Assembly (NCBI GenBank): GCA_963751665.1
Contig: CAVVVF010000004.1
Coordinates: 186,001-250,000 of the forward strand
Source: AC-69 sp963751665
GTDB lineage: Bacteria; Actinomycetota; UBA4738; HRBIN12
Length of the DNA stretch: 64,000 nt
Reading direction: 5' to 3'
Numbering within the stretch: the stretch's first letter is position 1; every line of letters starts with the position of its first letter. Shown piece after piece: positions 27,666-35,373 of the stretch. Below the pieces are notes generated by a model. The model made no database searches. It was not told the origin of the DNA and saw only the letters and a list, made by a program, of their open reading frames with translations. Position numbers and translations under genes: made by a program.

Positions 27666-28375
27666 GCGGCAAGCGGTACCGCGAGGCGGCCAAGCTGGTG
27701 GACCGGGAGCGGGAGTACCTGCCGGCCGAGGCCGTCCGGCTCATCAAGCAGTTCCCCGACGCGAAGTTCGACGAGACCGTGGAGCTCGCGCTCCGACTGG
27801 GGGTGGACCCCCGCAAGGCGGATCAGATGGTCCGCGGTACGGTGACCCTCCCGCACGGGACGGGCAGGTCGGTGCGGGTCGCGGCCTTCGCCACCGGCCC
27901 CAAGGCCACCGAGGCCAAGGAGGCGGGGGCCGACATCGTGGGCGGCGAGGAGCTCGTCGAGGAGGTCATGAAGGGGAACATCGACTTCGATGCCACGGTC
28001 GCAACCCCGGACATGATGGCCACGGTGGGCAAGGCAGGCCGGGTCCTCGGGCCCCGGGGTCTCATGCCGAACCCGAAGACCGGGACGGTCACGAACGACA
28101 TCGGCAAGGCCGTTCGCGACATCAAGGGCGGCAGGGTCGAGTACAAAGTGGACAAGACGGGGAACCTGCACACGATCGTCGGGAAGCGCTCGTTCTCCGA
28201 ACAGCAGCTGCTGGAGAACTACCTGGCGGTCGTGGACGAGGTCCTCCGGGCCAAGCCCTCGGCGGCCAAGGGCAAGTACGTGATCAGCGCGACCGTCGCT
28301 CCGACCATGGGCCCGGGCATCCCCCTCGACACGAACCGGCTGAAGGACGCCGAAGCGGCGGCCGTGCCGGCGTAG
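27662..28375 (+). CDS. rplA: Ribosomal protein L1
   Basis: 237-aa uL1, the L1-stalk protein and often a translational repressor of its own operon. GTG start overlaps the rplK stop by 4 bases. Conserved features: GKRYREAAKLVDRE, TVELALRLGVDPRKADQMVRGTVTLPHGTG, TPDMMATVGKAGRVLGPRGLMPNPKTGTVT. Intact. rplJ-rplL, which often follow directly, lie 34 kb further on. Confidence 0.98.
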   Translation: MSGKRYREAAKLVDREREYLPAEAVRLIKQFPDAKFDETVELALRLGVDPRKADQMVRGTVTLPHGTGRSVRVAAFATGPKATEAKEAGADIVGGEELVEEVMKGNIDFDATVATPDMMATVGKAGRVLGPRGLMPNPKTGTVTNDIGKAVRDIKGGRVEYKVDKTGNLHTIVGKRSFSEQQLLENYLAVVDEVLRAKPSAAKGKYVISATVAPTMGPGIPLDTNRLKDAEAAAVPA

Positions 28376-28381
28376 GCGGGC

Positions 28382-28633
28382 TCAGCCGGTGTGCCGGTGG
28401 CCGCCCATGTGATCGTCCAGACGCCCCGCGAGCGAATCCAACCGTGCGTCGAGTCGGGCCGCGAGTGCGTCGATCCGCGAGCCAAGCTCCGCCCCCTGGG
28501 CCTCGATCTTCGAGCCGAGAGCGTCGATCTTCGTGCCGAGGTAGACGAAGAACGTGACGGAGATTGCCGCCAACACCGCCAGCGTCGCCCATGTGGCCGC
28601 CATGTCTCCGACCATAGCACCCAGGGGTGACAT
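28382..28633 (-). CDS. Small membrane-anchored coiled-coil protein
   Basis: 83 aa: one hydrophobic helix (TWATLAVLAAISVTFFVYL) followed by an amphipathic coiled coil with 7-residue rhythm (KIDALGSKIEAQGAELGSRIDALAARLDARLDSLAGRLDDHM) and a His-rich tail (MGGHRHTG). Start ATG 28633 or 28615. Ends 6 bases from the convergent rplA. Function unknown. A broken copy of the coiled-coil part appears to lie at 28700-28830. Confidence 0.6.
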   Translation of the reverse strand: MSPLGAMVGDMAATWATLAVLAAISVTFFVYLGTKIDALGSKIEAQGAELGSRIDALAARLDARLDSLAGRLDDHMGGHRHTG

Positions 28634-28756
28634 TCCGAGGCCGGTGTCGCCCGCTGGGGGCCTCGTGTGGCCGAGGCTTCTGCTGGGTGCTCCGCCTGTT
28701 CAAACTAGCAACCGCCGCCGACGGGGAAGCTCGGAGAGGGCGTCGATGCGGGCTCC

Positions 28757-28822
28757 GAGATCCGCCCCCTGCGCGGCGATGGCGCCTCGGAGATCCGCCC
28801 CCTGCGCGGCGATGGCGCCTCG
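28757..28822. repeat. 33-bp tandem duplication (2 copies) in a coiled-coil gene remnant
   Basis: Two copies of a 33-bp unit (28757-28789, 28790-28822). Read on the minus strand it gives AIAAQGADLRGAIAAQGADLGARIDAL, close to the EAQGAELGSRIDAL stretch of the neighbouring 83-aa protein. Probably a decayed second copy of that gene. Confidence 0.55.
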
Positions 28823-28836
28823 GGGCTCTGGGGCCG

Positions 28837-28932
28837 GGAAGATGGGCCGAAAGACCTAGGCCCCTCGCCATTGCCGAAATCCCCTGTCCAGCCGACCATG
28901 CGTAGGTCAAGGCGGTTACTGCTGCCAGGCCG
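28837..28932 (+). promoter_or_regulatory. Candidate structured cis-regulatory RNA, copy 1 (pilB operon leader)
   Basis: First of three ungapped copies. Hairpin GGGCC (28844-28848) / GGCCC (28859-28863) closes a 10-nt loop GAAAGACCTA. Loop bases GACCTA (28853-28858) are complementary to TAGGTC (28903-28908). Conserved ACCAT-N-CGTAGGTCA and TACTGC follow. Right after it an 8-bp hairpin CCGAGTGG/CCACTCGG (28930-28937/28952-28959) may act as expression platform. pilB starts 95 bases downstream. Class unknown; the ligand, if any, is not shown. Confidence 0.7.
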
Positions 28933-29027
28933 AGTGGGCTACAGTGTGCATCCACTCGGGCCGACGGGCATAGCAGTGAGTCGCTGGTCCACAGGGGGAT
29001 CGGACAACCGCAGGGGGATATCTTTCG

Positions 29028-30836
29028 ATGACAAGGGGAGCTAGCGAACGTTCGGGCCTGGCCGAACACGGTGAGGAGACCGACCAGGATTCAGGTGCGA
29101 CCGGATCCGACATCTGGGCCCGCCCGGCGGAACCTGTGGACGAGCAGCAGCTCAACGGCGAGCGGAAAGCGGGCAGGCTCGGCGATCTCCTCGTCGAACG
29201 GGAGCTGATCACCCAGAGCCAGCTGGGAGAGGCGCTCCTCCAGCAGCCCGCTTCGGGCAAGCCCCTTGGCTCGCTGCTGGTTGAGCTCGGCGCCCTCGAC
29301 GAGCTCGCGCTCGCTCGCGTGCTCGCGGAGCAGCTCGGCGTGCCGCTGGCGGACCTGAGGAAAGACGCGCCCGACGATGCCGCCATCGCGATCCTGCCGG
29401 AATCCGTCGCCAGGGCGCACACGGCGATCCCGATCCGCAAAACAGACTCCGGGCTCGAGGTGGCGATGCCCGATCCGCTGGACCGGGCAGCGATCGCGGA
29501 GATCTCCGAAGCGGTGAAGACCAACGTCATCGGCTTCATCGCCCCAGCCTCGGATATCCGGCGGGCCATCGACAAGGCCTATCGAGCGATCACGGCGGTC
29601 GAACGGCACGTTGAAGCGTTCCTCGCAACCGAGGCCATCACGAGTCGGGCCCTTCAGGAACAGGATGTCGCAGAGAACGCACCCGTCGTCAAGGTCGTGA
29701 ACCTCATCATCACGCAGGCGGTGCGAGACCGGGCCTCGGACATCCACATCGAACCGCAGGATTCGCGGGTTCGGGTTCGGTACCGGATCGACGGCGCGCT
29801 CCATGACGTGCTGGCCCTCCCGCCGAACATGGGGCCGGCCGTGGTCAGCCGGATCAAGGTCCTCGCGGAGATGAACATCGTCGAGCGTCGCCGTCCACAG
29901 GACGGGAAGATCGCCATGGAGGTGGACGGTCGCTCGATCGACCTGCGCGTGGCGACGGCGGCAACGATCTGGGGCGAGAAGGCCGTGATGCGGCTGCTGG
30001 ACAAGAGCCGCTCCCTCTTCCGCCTGGACGAGCTGGGGATGGAGGAGGACATCCACGGGGCTTTCTCGCGCGCGATCCGAACCCCGTTCGGCATGGTGAT
30101 CTGCGCCGGCCCGACCGGGAGCGGGAAGACCACCACCCTCTACGCCACCCTGGCAGAGATCAACATGAGCGAGCGCAACATCATGACGGTGGAGGACCCG
30201 GTCGAATACACGTTGCCCTCCATCAACCAGATCCAGATCCACGACCAGTCCGGCATCACGTTCGCCGGCGGGCTGAAGGCCATCCTCCGTCAGGATCCCG
30301 ACGTCATCCTCGTCGGCGAGATGCGGGACGTGGAGACGGCTCGCATCGGGGTCCAGTCCGCGCTCACGGGGCACCTCGTGCTGACGTCGCTGCACGCGAC
30401 CGATACGGCAGGTGCCCTCCAGCGGTTCCTGGACATGGGCATCGAGTCGTTCCTGGTCGCCTCGGCCGTCGTGGGGGTGCTCGCGCAGCGCCTGGTCCGC
30501 CGGATCTGCCCGTCCTGCAAGGTCCCGTACACGCCGTCGGTGGAGGAACGCCAGTTCTACGAGGACGCGGGCGGCCCCCTCAAGGCTGTCTTCTGGCATG
30601 GCGAAGGGTGCAACTTCTGTTTCCGGACCGGCTACGAGGACCGGATCGGGGTCTACGAGCTGCTTCGCGTCACCGAGGAGATCAAGGAGTTGCTGCTTCG
30701 AAAGGCCCCCCACGACGAGCTTCGAGCGATGGCCGTCAGCCAGGGCATGCGGACGCTCCTCGATGCAGGGATCCGATTGGTTGCCGACGACGTCACCACC
30801 ATCTCCGAGGTGGTGCGGAGCATCTACACCGTGTGA
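29028..30836 (+). CDS. pilB: Type IV pilus assembly ATPase PilB with MshEN N-terminal domain
   Basis: Hexameric extension motor of type IV pili. Residues ~50-102 hold two tandem MshEN-type motifs (RLGDLLVERELITQSQLGEALLQQ and PLGSLLVELGALDELALARVLAEQLGVP); MshEN domains in other PilB/MshE proteins bind cyclic di-GMP. The ATPase core has Walker A GPTGSGKTTT (~360-369), Asp box VEDPVEY, Walker B ILVGEMRD, His box TSLHATD. Zinc cysteines CPSC (~494) and CNFC (~528). ATG 29028 with CAGGGGG upstream. 602 aa, intact. First gene of pilB-pilC-prepilin operon; candidate RNA element in the leader. Confidence 0.97.
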   Translation: MTRGASERSGLAEHGEETDQDSGATGSDIWARPAEPVDEQQLNGERKAGRLGDLLVERELITQSQLGEALLQQPASGKPLGSLLVELGALDELALARVLAEQLGVPLADLRKDAPDDAAIAILPESVARAHTAIPIRKTDSGLEVAMPDPLDRAAIAEISEAVKTNVIGFIAPASDIRRAIDKAYRAITAVERHVEAFLATEAITSRALQEQDVAENAPVVKVVNLIITQAVRDRASDIHIEPQDSRVRVRYRIDGALHDVLALPPNMGPAVVSRIKVLAEMNIVERRRPQDGKIAMEVDGRSIDLRVATAATIWGEKAVMRLLDKSRSLFRLDELGMEEDIHGAFSRAIRTPFGMVICAGPTGSGKTTTLYATLAEINMSERNIMTVEDPVEYTLPSINQIQIHDQSGITFAGGLKAILRQDPDVILVGEMRDVETARIGVQSALTGHLVLTSLHATDTAGALQRFLDMGIESFLVASAVVGVLAQRLVRRICPSCKVPYTPSVEERQFYEDAGGPLKAVFWHGEGCNFCFRTGYEDRIGVYELLRVTEEIKELLLRKAPHDELRAMAVSQGMRTLLDAGIRLVADDVTTISEVVRSIYTV

Positions 30837-30844
30837 GGTGACGG

Positions 30845-32050
30845 ATGACCACGTTCAAGTACACGGCGGTGAAACCGGATGGCCAGCGGGTTCGCGGCAA
30901 TACGCGGGCCGACACGATCAAGCTGGCCATGGCCGGCTTGATGGACCAGTCCTTCGACGTCGTCGATCTGAAGGAGAGCAAGAGCGTCCTCCAGTTCGAG
31001 ATCACGAAGAAGAAGCTGCCGCCTGCCGAGGTGATGCACTTCTCGCGGCAGCTCGGGGCGTTCGTCCGGGCCGGCGTCCCCCTGATCGAGGCCATCGAGG
31101 TGATCGAGGAGGAGGCGGAGAACAAGGTCCTGCGGCGGGTCCTGGCGGCCGTTCGCGAGGAGCTCCGCACGGGGGAGACCTTCTCCTCTGCGCTTGCACC
31201 GTTCCAGACCATGTTCCCGCAGTTCTACGTGGACATGCTTCGGGCAGCGGAGCTGACCGGGACCCTCGACAACGTGCTCGACGAGATCTCCCGCTACATC
31301 GAGCGCGATCTCGACGCCAGGCAGAAGATCAGGTCCGCGATGGTCTACCCGCTCGTGGTACTGGTCATGGCGATCATCACCATCACCGTGCTTGCCGTAT
31401 ACGTCCTGCCCCGCTTCAAGGACTTCTTCGCGTCGCTCGGCGCCAAGCTTCCGCTCCCCACCCGCATGCTGATCGGACTGACGGACTTCCTGGGGAATTG
31501 GTGGTGGGCACTGTTGGGCGGGATCGTCCTGATCGTGGTGGGCTTCGCCCTCCTGTTCAGGGCGCACTGGGGCCGGAGGCTGCGGGATCGCACCCTCCTG
31601 AAGCTGTGGGTGGTCGGGGAGGTCGTCCGGTACACGATCGTGGAGCGCTTCTGCCGGCTGCTGGCGTCGATGATGGAGGCCGGCGTCCCCCTCCCCGAAG
31701 CCATGACGGTCCTCGGCCGGGGGACGAACAACGTGATCTTCCAGGAAGGCCTGGCCTCCGTCCGCGAGGCGATGGTCCGGGGCCAGGGGATCGCGGCGCC
31801 GATGGCGGCCTCGAAGCTGTTCCCGGGAGCGGTGATCCAGATGGTGCGCGTGGGGGAGGACACCGGGTCGCTCGACCAGCAGCTGGAAGCCGCCGCCGCC
31901 TACTTCGACAAGGAGCTCGACTACAAGATCAAGAAGCTCACCTCTCTCTTCGAGCCCGCGGTGATCCTGTTCATGGGGCTCATCGTGGGCTTCGTGGCGA
32001 TCGCGCTCGTCTCTGCCATGTACGGCATCTACAACCAGGTGAATATCTAA
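30845..32050 (+). CDS. pilC: Type IV pilus inner-membrane platform protein PilC
   Basis: 401-aa GspF-family platform protein that couples the motors to pilin insertion. Two repeated cytoplasmic domains (HFSRQLGAFVRAGVPLIEAIEVIEEEA and RFCRLLASMMEAGVPLPEAMTVLGRG) with three hydrophobic helices (VYPLVVLVMAIITITVLAVYVLPRF, WWWALLGGIVLIVVGFALLF, PAVILFMGLIVGFVAIALVSAM). Starts 8 bases after pilB and its TAA overlaps the next ATG. Intact. Confidence 0.97.
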   Translation: MTTFKYTAVKPDGQRVRGNTRADTIKLAMAGLMDQSFDVVDLKESKSVLQFEITKKKLPPAEVMHFSRQLGAFVRAGVPLIEAIEVIEEEAENKVLRRVLAAVREELRTGETFSSALAPFQTMFPQFYVDMLRAAELTGTLDNVLDEISRYIERDLDARQKIRSAMVYPLVVLVMAIITITVLAVYVLPRFKDFFASLGAKLPLPTRMLIGLTDFLGNWWWALLGGIVLIVVGFALLFRAHWGRRLRDRTLLKLWVVGEVVRYTIVERFCRLLASMMEAGVPLPEAMTVLGRGTNNVIFQEGLASVREAMVRGQGIAAPMAASKLFPGAVIQMVRVGEDTGSLDQQLEAAAAYFDKELDYKIKKLTSLFEPAVILFMGLIVGFVAIALVSAMYGIYNQVNI

Positions 32051-33504
32051 TGAGTACGGCCCGTTCCAGAGCCGAAAGGAGGCGGGCGGGGCTGAACGCC
32101 GTCGCCGCCCGCATGAGGAGGGACGACGGCTTCACGCTCATCGAGCTGCTCATCGGGACGGTCATCCTCGGCATCATCATCGGGGCGATCGCGCAAGCCC
32201 TCATCGTGGGGTTCACCACAACGGGCGATACGTCCCAGCGCTTCTCCGAGAGCCATGACGCCCAGATCAGCTCCGCTTACCTGGCCAACGACGTCCAGAG
32301 CGCGAAGACGGTCTCGGTCGCGGCGGGCGGCTCGAGCTGCGCCTCGGCGACGAATCTGGTCGACTTGACCTACTCGGACGGGAAGGTCGCCTCCTATTCC
32401 TGCGGGCCGTCCGGGGGTGAGACGAGGGTGACGCGTACCTTCGATGGAACCACGGTCGTGCTGGCCCACTTCGCCGGGGTCGGCAAGCCTACCGTGACGT
32501 GCAGCCCGAGCTGCGGCACGTCCACGCCGGTCCGCGTCGACATCGCGTTCACCGAGGCGAGCGGCTACAGCTTCACGCTGGCAGGCTCGCAGAGGCTCAC
32601 GAAGCCGAGCTCGCCGCCGCCGCCGCCGGGAGGGGGGGCGACCGCGGACGTGACCCTCTTCGTGCTTCCCGGGGTCGGTGGCTCGAACACCCCGCTCTGG
32701 GTATCAGGGGGCTGCCCACCCGGGCAGATCGACAACCCCGGCAACCCCAACAACGACTGCACGTCCGATTCGGAGCAGGGTCCCCTCACGCGCCCGCACC
32801 TCACGGTCAGGGGGAACCTGTACGTCAACTCGCCCGTGAACGGCGCGGTCCGGCTCTCCGGGATGAAGAGCCAGGAGAAGCTCGCGGTATCCGACGGCGG
32901 CGATTTCAAGATCCTGCAGGGAGGGACGTGTCAGGGCTGCACCCCGCAGACCGTCACCTGCCCCGCGTGCTCGACCTTCCCGTACGGGTCGTACTCGCCG
33001 GCCCTGCTCGACCCGTTGCGGTTCATGGCTCCTCCACCTCAAAGCGGCCCCGGGATCTACGTCCACACGGGCACGTTCAACATCTCGGGCAACACGAGCC
33101 TTCCCGCGGGGATCCACATCCTGAAGGCCGGGATGAACGTGAACGGGAACGCGAACGTCAGCGTGAGCGGGACCGGCGGGATCATGTTCTACAACGAGTC
33201 GGGCTCGATCAGCTTCGCCGGTGGGTCGCGGTTCAACCTCCCAGCCTACGATGCGGCCCCGTACAAGAACATCCTGATCTTCCAGGCCCGCACGAACACG
33301 AACGACCTCAGCCTGAGCGGCGGAACGAACGTTGCATCCAAGTTGGGGGGGGTCATCTACGCGCCGAACGCCGGCCGGGTCGTGCTCGGAACGGGGGGCG
33401 CGAACCTCGAGGTGACGGCGGTCATCGCCCAGGGCATCAAGGTGATCGGCACCACGCAGGTGACGATCGGTCCCCCGGTCGCCGTTTCCATCCCCGGTCC
33501 CTGA
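32050..33504 (+). CDS. Large prepilin-like protein with C-terminal beta domain
   Basis: 484 aa. Leader of 27 residues then the prepilin cleavage site and helix GFTLIELLIGTVILGIIIGAIAQALIVGF, followed by a PilW-like globular part to about residue 180, a proline linker (PSSPPPPPGGG) and a C-terminal domain of ~270 residues rich in Gly, Asn and Ser with beta-solenoid-like rhythm (GIYVHTGTFNISGNTSLPAGIHILKAG, VSGTGGIMFYNESGSISFAGG, LGGVIYAPNAGRVVLG). Cysteines cluster at CQGCTPQTVTCPAC. Such domains occur on TadG/PilX-like proteins. Probably a minor pilin with a tip adhesin or scaffold. Overlaps pilC (TAATG). Confidence 0.85.
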   Translation: MSTARSRAERRRAGLNAVAARMRRDDGFTLIELLIGTVILGIIIGAIAQALIVGFTTTGDTSQRFSESHDAQISSAYLANDVQSAKTVSVAAGGSSCASATNLVDLTYSDGKVASYSCGPSGGETRVTRTFDGTTVVLAHFAGVGKPTVTCSPSCGTSTPVRVDIAFTEASGYSFTLAGSQRLTKPSSPPPPPGGGATADVTLFVLPGVGGSNTPLWVSGGCPPGQIDNPGNPNNDCTSDSEQGPLTRPHLTVRGNLYVNSPVNGAVRLSGMKSQEKLAVSDGGDFKILQGGTCQGCTPQTVTCPACSTFPYGSYSPALLDPLRFMAPPPQSGPGIYVHTGTFNISGNTSLPAGIHILKAGMNVNGNANVSVSGTGGIMFYNESGSISFAGGSRFNLPAYDAAPYKNILIFQARTNTNDLSLSGGTNVASKLGGVIYAPNAGRVVLGTGGANLEVTAVIAQGIKVIGTTQVTIGPPVAVSIPGP

Positions 33505-33509
33505 CAGTC

Positions 33510-33965
33510 ATGGGTGCCCGACGTGTGCTCGACGACGAGGCGGGCTTCTCCCTCCCGGAGGTCCTCATCACGATCGCCATCGTCGGGATCGCTTTCGCGG
33601 CGATCCTCGGCGGCATGCTGACGTCGATCGTCGTGTCGGACGTGCACCGCAAAGAGGCCACGGCGGACGCGCTCGCGCGGAGCGCGGCCGAGCGGCTGAA
33701 GGACCAAGGCGTGGCCTACGTGAGCTGCGCCGGCTTGAACGCCTACGACTCGGCGCTGCCCACCGCGCCGAGCTACATGGTCTCCGTGACCAGCCTCGAG
33801 GTGTGGAACGGCAACCTGACCGCCGGTGCAGCGCCCGAGCCGGTCTTCGCGCAGTCCGGCCCGGGATGCCCGGACCAGGGTGTCCAGCGCATCACTATCG
33901 TCGCCTCCGCGACCGACGGTCGGGCGACCGAGACCGTCCAGATCCTCAAGCGGCAGGGCACGTGA
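33510..33965 (+). CDS. Minor prepilin (PilV-like)
   Basis: 151 aa with a short acidic leader MGARRVLDDEAG and prepilin helix FSLPEVLITIAIVGIAFAAILGGML (peptidase cleavage after Gly, Pro-Glu at +4/+5). The globular part has two cysteines (SCAGL, GCPDQ). Starts 5 bases after the previous stop and its TGA overlaps the next ATG (ATGA). Likely a priming minor pilin. The name PilV-like rests on N-terminus and order only. Confidence 0.85.
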   Translation: MGARRVLDDEAGFSLPEVLITIAIVGIAFAAILGGMLTSIVVSDVHRKEATADALARSAAERLKDQGVAYVSCAGLNAYDSALPTAPSYMVSVTSLEVWNGNLTAGAAPEPVFAQSGPGCPDQGVQRITIVASATDGRATETVQILKRQGT

Positions 33966-34411
33966 TGGGCGGGTTCCGAGTGAGGCTCCGCGACGAGGAC
34001 GGCCAGGCTCTCCTGCTCGCGCTCGGATTCATCCTGTTCTTCGGGCTTGTGATCCCGGCGATCCTCGGCTTCGCGGAGGCGAGCGTCCGCGCGACGACCG
34101 CCCTCCGCGAGCAGCGTAACATCGTGTACGCGGCCGACGGCGCGATGGATGGGGCGATCCAATACGGGCGCCGGAACCCCGCCGTGGGGGCCTACGGAGC
34201 CGTTCCATGCATCGCGTACTCCGCCACCCTGAACGGCAAGACGGCCACCGTGACGTGCGTCTCGGTCGGGAGTCCGACCAGCATGGATCGCCTGGTCACG
34301 TTCACCGCGTCCGTGGACGGGGTGGCCCGCGTCCAGGCCGAAGTCGTCTTCTTCGGCTCCACGGCCACGCCGGCCCCCGTTCGTGTCATCTCCTGGACGT
34401 ACCGTCGGTAG
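33965..34411 (+). CDS. PilX-like pilus-assembly accessory protein
   Basis: 148 aa. Short N-terminus RLRDEDGQALLLALGFILFFGLVIPAILGFAEASV, a membrane helix preceded by an acidic-glycine-glutamine leader like PilX N-terminal domains, without a canonical GFxxxE cleavage site. The remainder is a beta-rich domain ending APVRVISWTYRR. Coupled to the preceding prepilin. A decayed copy of its C-terminus follows downstream. Last gene of the pilB operon. Confidence 0.78.
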   Translation: MGGFRVRLRDEDGQALLLALGFILFFGLVIPAILGFAEASVRATTALREQRNIVYAADGAMDGAIQYGRRNPAVGAYGAVPCIAYSATLNGKTATVTCVSVGSPTSMDRLVTFTASVDGVARVQAEVVFFGSTATPAPVRVISWTYRR

Positions 34412-34464
34412 GTCGCGCTGAAGGACCGATATCCCGCCGACGGCGGACGCGACCGACCGGGACC

Positions 34465-34589
34465 GAACCGTCTATTCACGGCCTCGGTCGGGGGGCGTGC
34501 CGTAGGTCAGGGCCAACGTGCGGTTCTACGACGGCACCGGTGCCGTACCCCTTCCCGTTGACGTGCTTTCCTGGACGGTTCTCGGGTAG
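34465..34589 (+). pseudogene. C-terminal fragment of a second PilX-like gene
   Basis: Translating across one slip near 34503 gives NRLFTASVGGRAV then VRANVRFYDGTGAVPLPVDVLSWTVLG and a stop at 34587-34589. This parallels the end of the intact upstream gene (RLVTFTASVDGVARVQAEVVFF...PAPVRVISWTYRR). A tandem duplicate that has lost its N-terminus. Confidence 0.55.
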
Positions 34590-34641
34590 CGGCAGCCGGC
34601 CCCGGGATCGGCGACTGTGACTGCAAGGGCTGTTGGACCAA

Positions 34642-34737
34642 AGAATATGGGCCGAAAGACCTAGGTCTTCCGCGATTTACAAGATCCCCTTCTCGACCCA
34701 CCATTCGTAGGTCAACACGACTACTGCCGGTAGGCCG
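34642..34737 (+). promoter_or_regulatory. Candidate structured cis-regulatory RNA, copy 2 (pilA leader)
   Basis: Hairpin GGGCC (34649-34653) / GGTCT (34664-34668), pairing through G-U and G-C, with the same loop GAAAGACCTA; loop GACCTA (34658-34663) complements TAGGTC (34708-34713). Spacing between all conserved blocks equals copy 1. pilA begins about 140 bases downstream. Confidence 0.7.
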
Positions 34738-34878
34738 ACTTCCCCGCCCCAGACCAAACGGGGGAGAGGGGTCTCCCGGCGGCGGAAGGGCCGTGCAGAA
34801 GGGGGTGAACCGTCGAGAGCCGGCCAGGCATCGCGCATACGTACTAACTGACAAGGCAATCGTCTAAGGAGGGGGTAA

Positions 34879-35304
34879 ATGAACGAGCGCGTAAGGCGCG
34901 CAAGAGAGGATCAGGGGGGTTTCACCCTGATCGAGTTGATGATCGTGATCATCATCCTCGGCGTCCTGGCCGGGATCGTGATCTTCTCTGTCCGGGGAAT
35001 CACGGACCGAGGCAATGTGGCGGCCTGCAAGGCCGACCTCAGTGCCATCACGACGGCGGTCGAAGCGTATCGCACGCAGAATCCAGGCTTCCCGCCTGAC
35101 CTCGTGCCGAGCCTGACCTCAGGTACCAACGTGTTCCTCCGTTGGGATTCCGGCTTCACGGGGACTACCGCTGCCGATGGCCCGGCCGGGTCGACCAGCT
35201 CTGTGCATGTCGGGGGGTCGGGGACCACCACGTGGACGATCACCTATCACCCGGTCGCGGGGACCGGTTTCGCTGCCGGAGACGTCACGACGACCGACTG
35301 TTAG
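34879..35304 (+). CDS. pilA: Major type IV pilin
   Basis: 141-aa prepilin. Leader MNERVRRAREDQGG, cleavage before F, then FTLIELMIVIIILGVLAGIVIFSV with Glu at +5. The globular part starts with a helix (AACKADLSAITTAVEAYRTQN) and ends with a C-terminal Cys that can pair with the one at the helix start (disulfide loop). Strong ribosome site AAGGAGGGGG 6 bases from ATG. Alone in its transcript: RNA element upstream, terminator downstream. Small and well expressed, hence the likely structural subunit. Confidence 0.94.
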   Translation: MNERVRRAREDQGGFTLIELMIVIIILGVLAGIVIFSVRGITDRGNVAACKADLSAITTAVEAYRTQNPGFPPDLVPSLTSGTNVFLRWDSGFTGTTAADGPAGSTSSVHVGGSGTTTWTITYHPVAGTGFAAGDVTTTDC

Positions 35305-35338
35305 TACGCCTCGGGCAGGTCAGTAAGGAGCCAAACGT

Positions 35339-35373
35339 GGGAGCCCGGCGACCAACCGGGCTCTCACTCTTTA
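35339..35373. terminator. Intrinsic terminator between pilA and pilT
   Basis: Inverted repeat GAGCCCGG (35341-35348) / CCGGGCTC (35356-35363), 7-nt loop, followed by TCACTCTTTAT. It lies between convergent pilA and pilT and could serve the + strand; the T-tract is weak. Confidence 0.7.

Larger units (their letters stand above)
34412..34878. other. Intergenic region before pilA
   Basis: 467 bases. Contains a decayed pilX-like fragment (34465-34589), RNA element copy 2 (34642-34737), a GC-rich downstream stretch able to fold (around 34735-34795), and the pilA ribosome site AAGGAGGGGG just before 34879. No intact gene seen. Confidence 0.6.

Noticed and set aside
28837..28932. Calling the three-copy element a c-di-GMP-I (GEMM) riboswitch
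   Set aside because: Some stretches (GTAGGTCAAGGCGGTTAC) look loosely similar, but the GCAAACC and CGCAAAGCC cores are absent and the similarity is not shared by copies 2 and 3. Kept as unclassified.
34503..34520. A fourth copy of the RNA element at CGTAGGTCAGGGCC
   Set aside because: Only the 9-base CGTAGGTCA matches. The hairpin, the 35-nt spacing and TACTGC are missing, and the stretch is part of a decayed PilX-like coding region.
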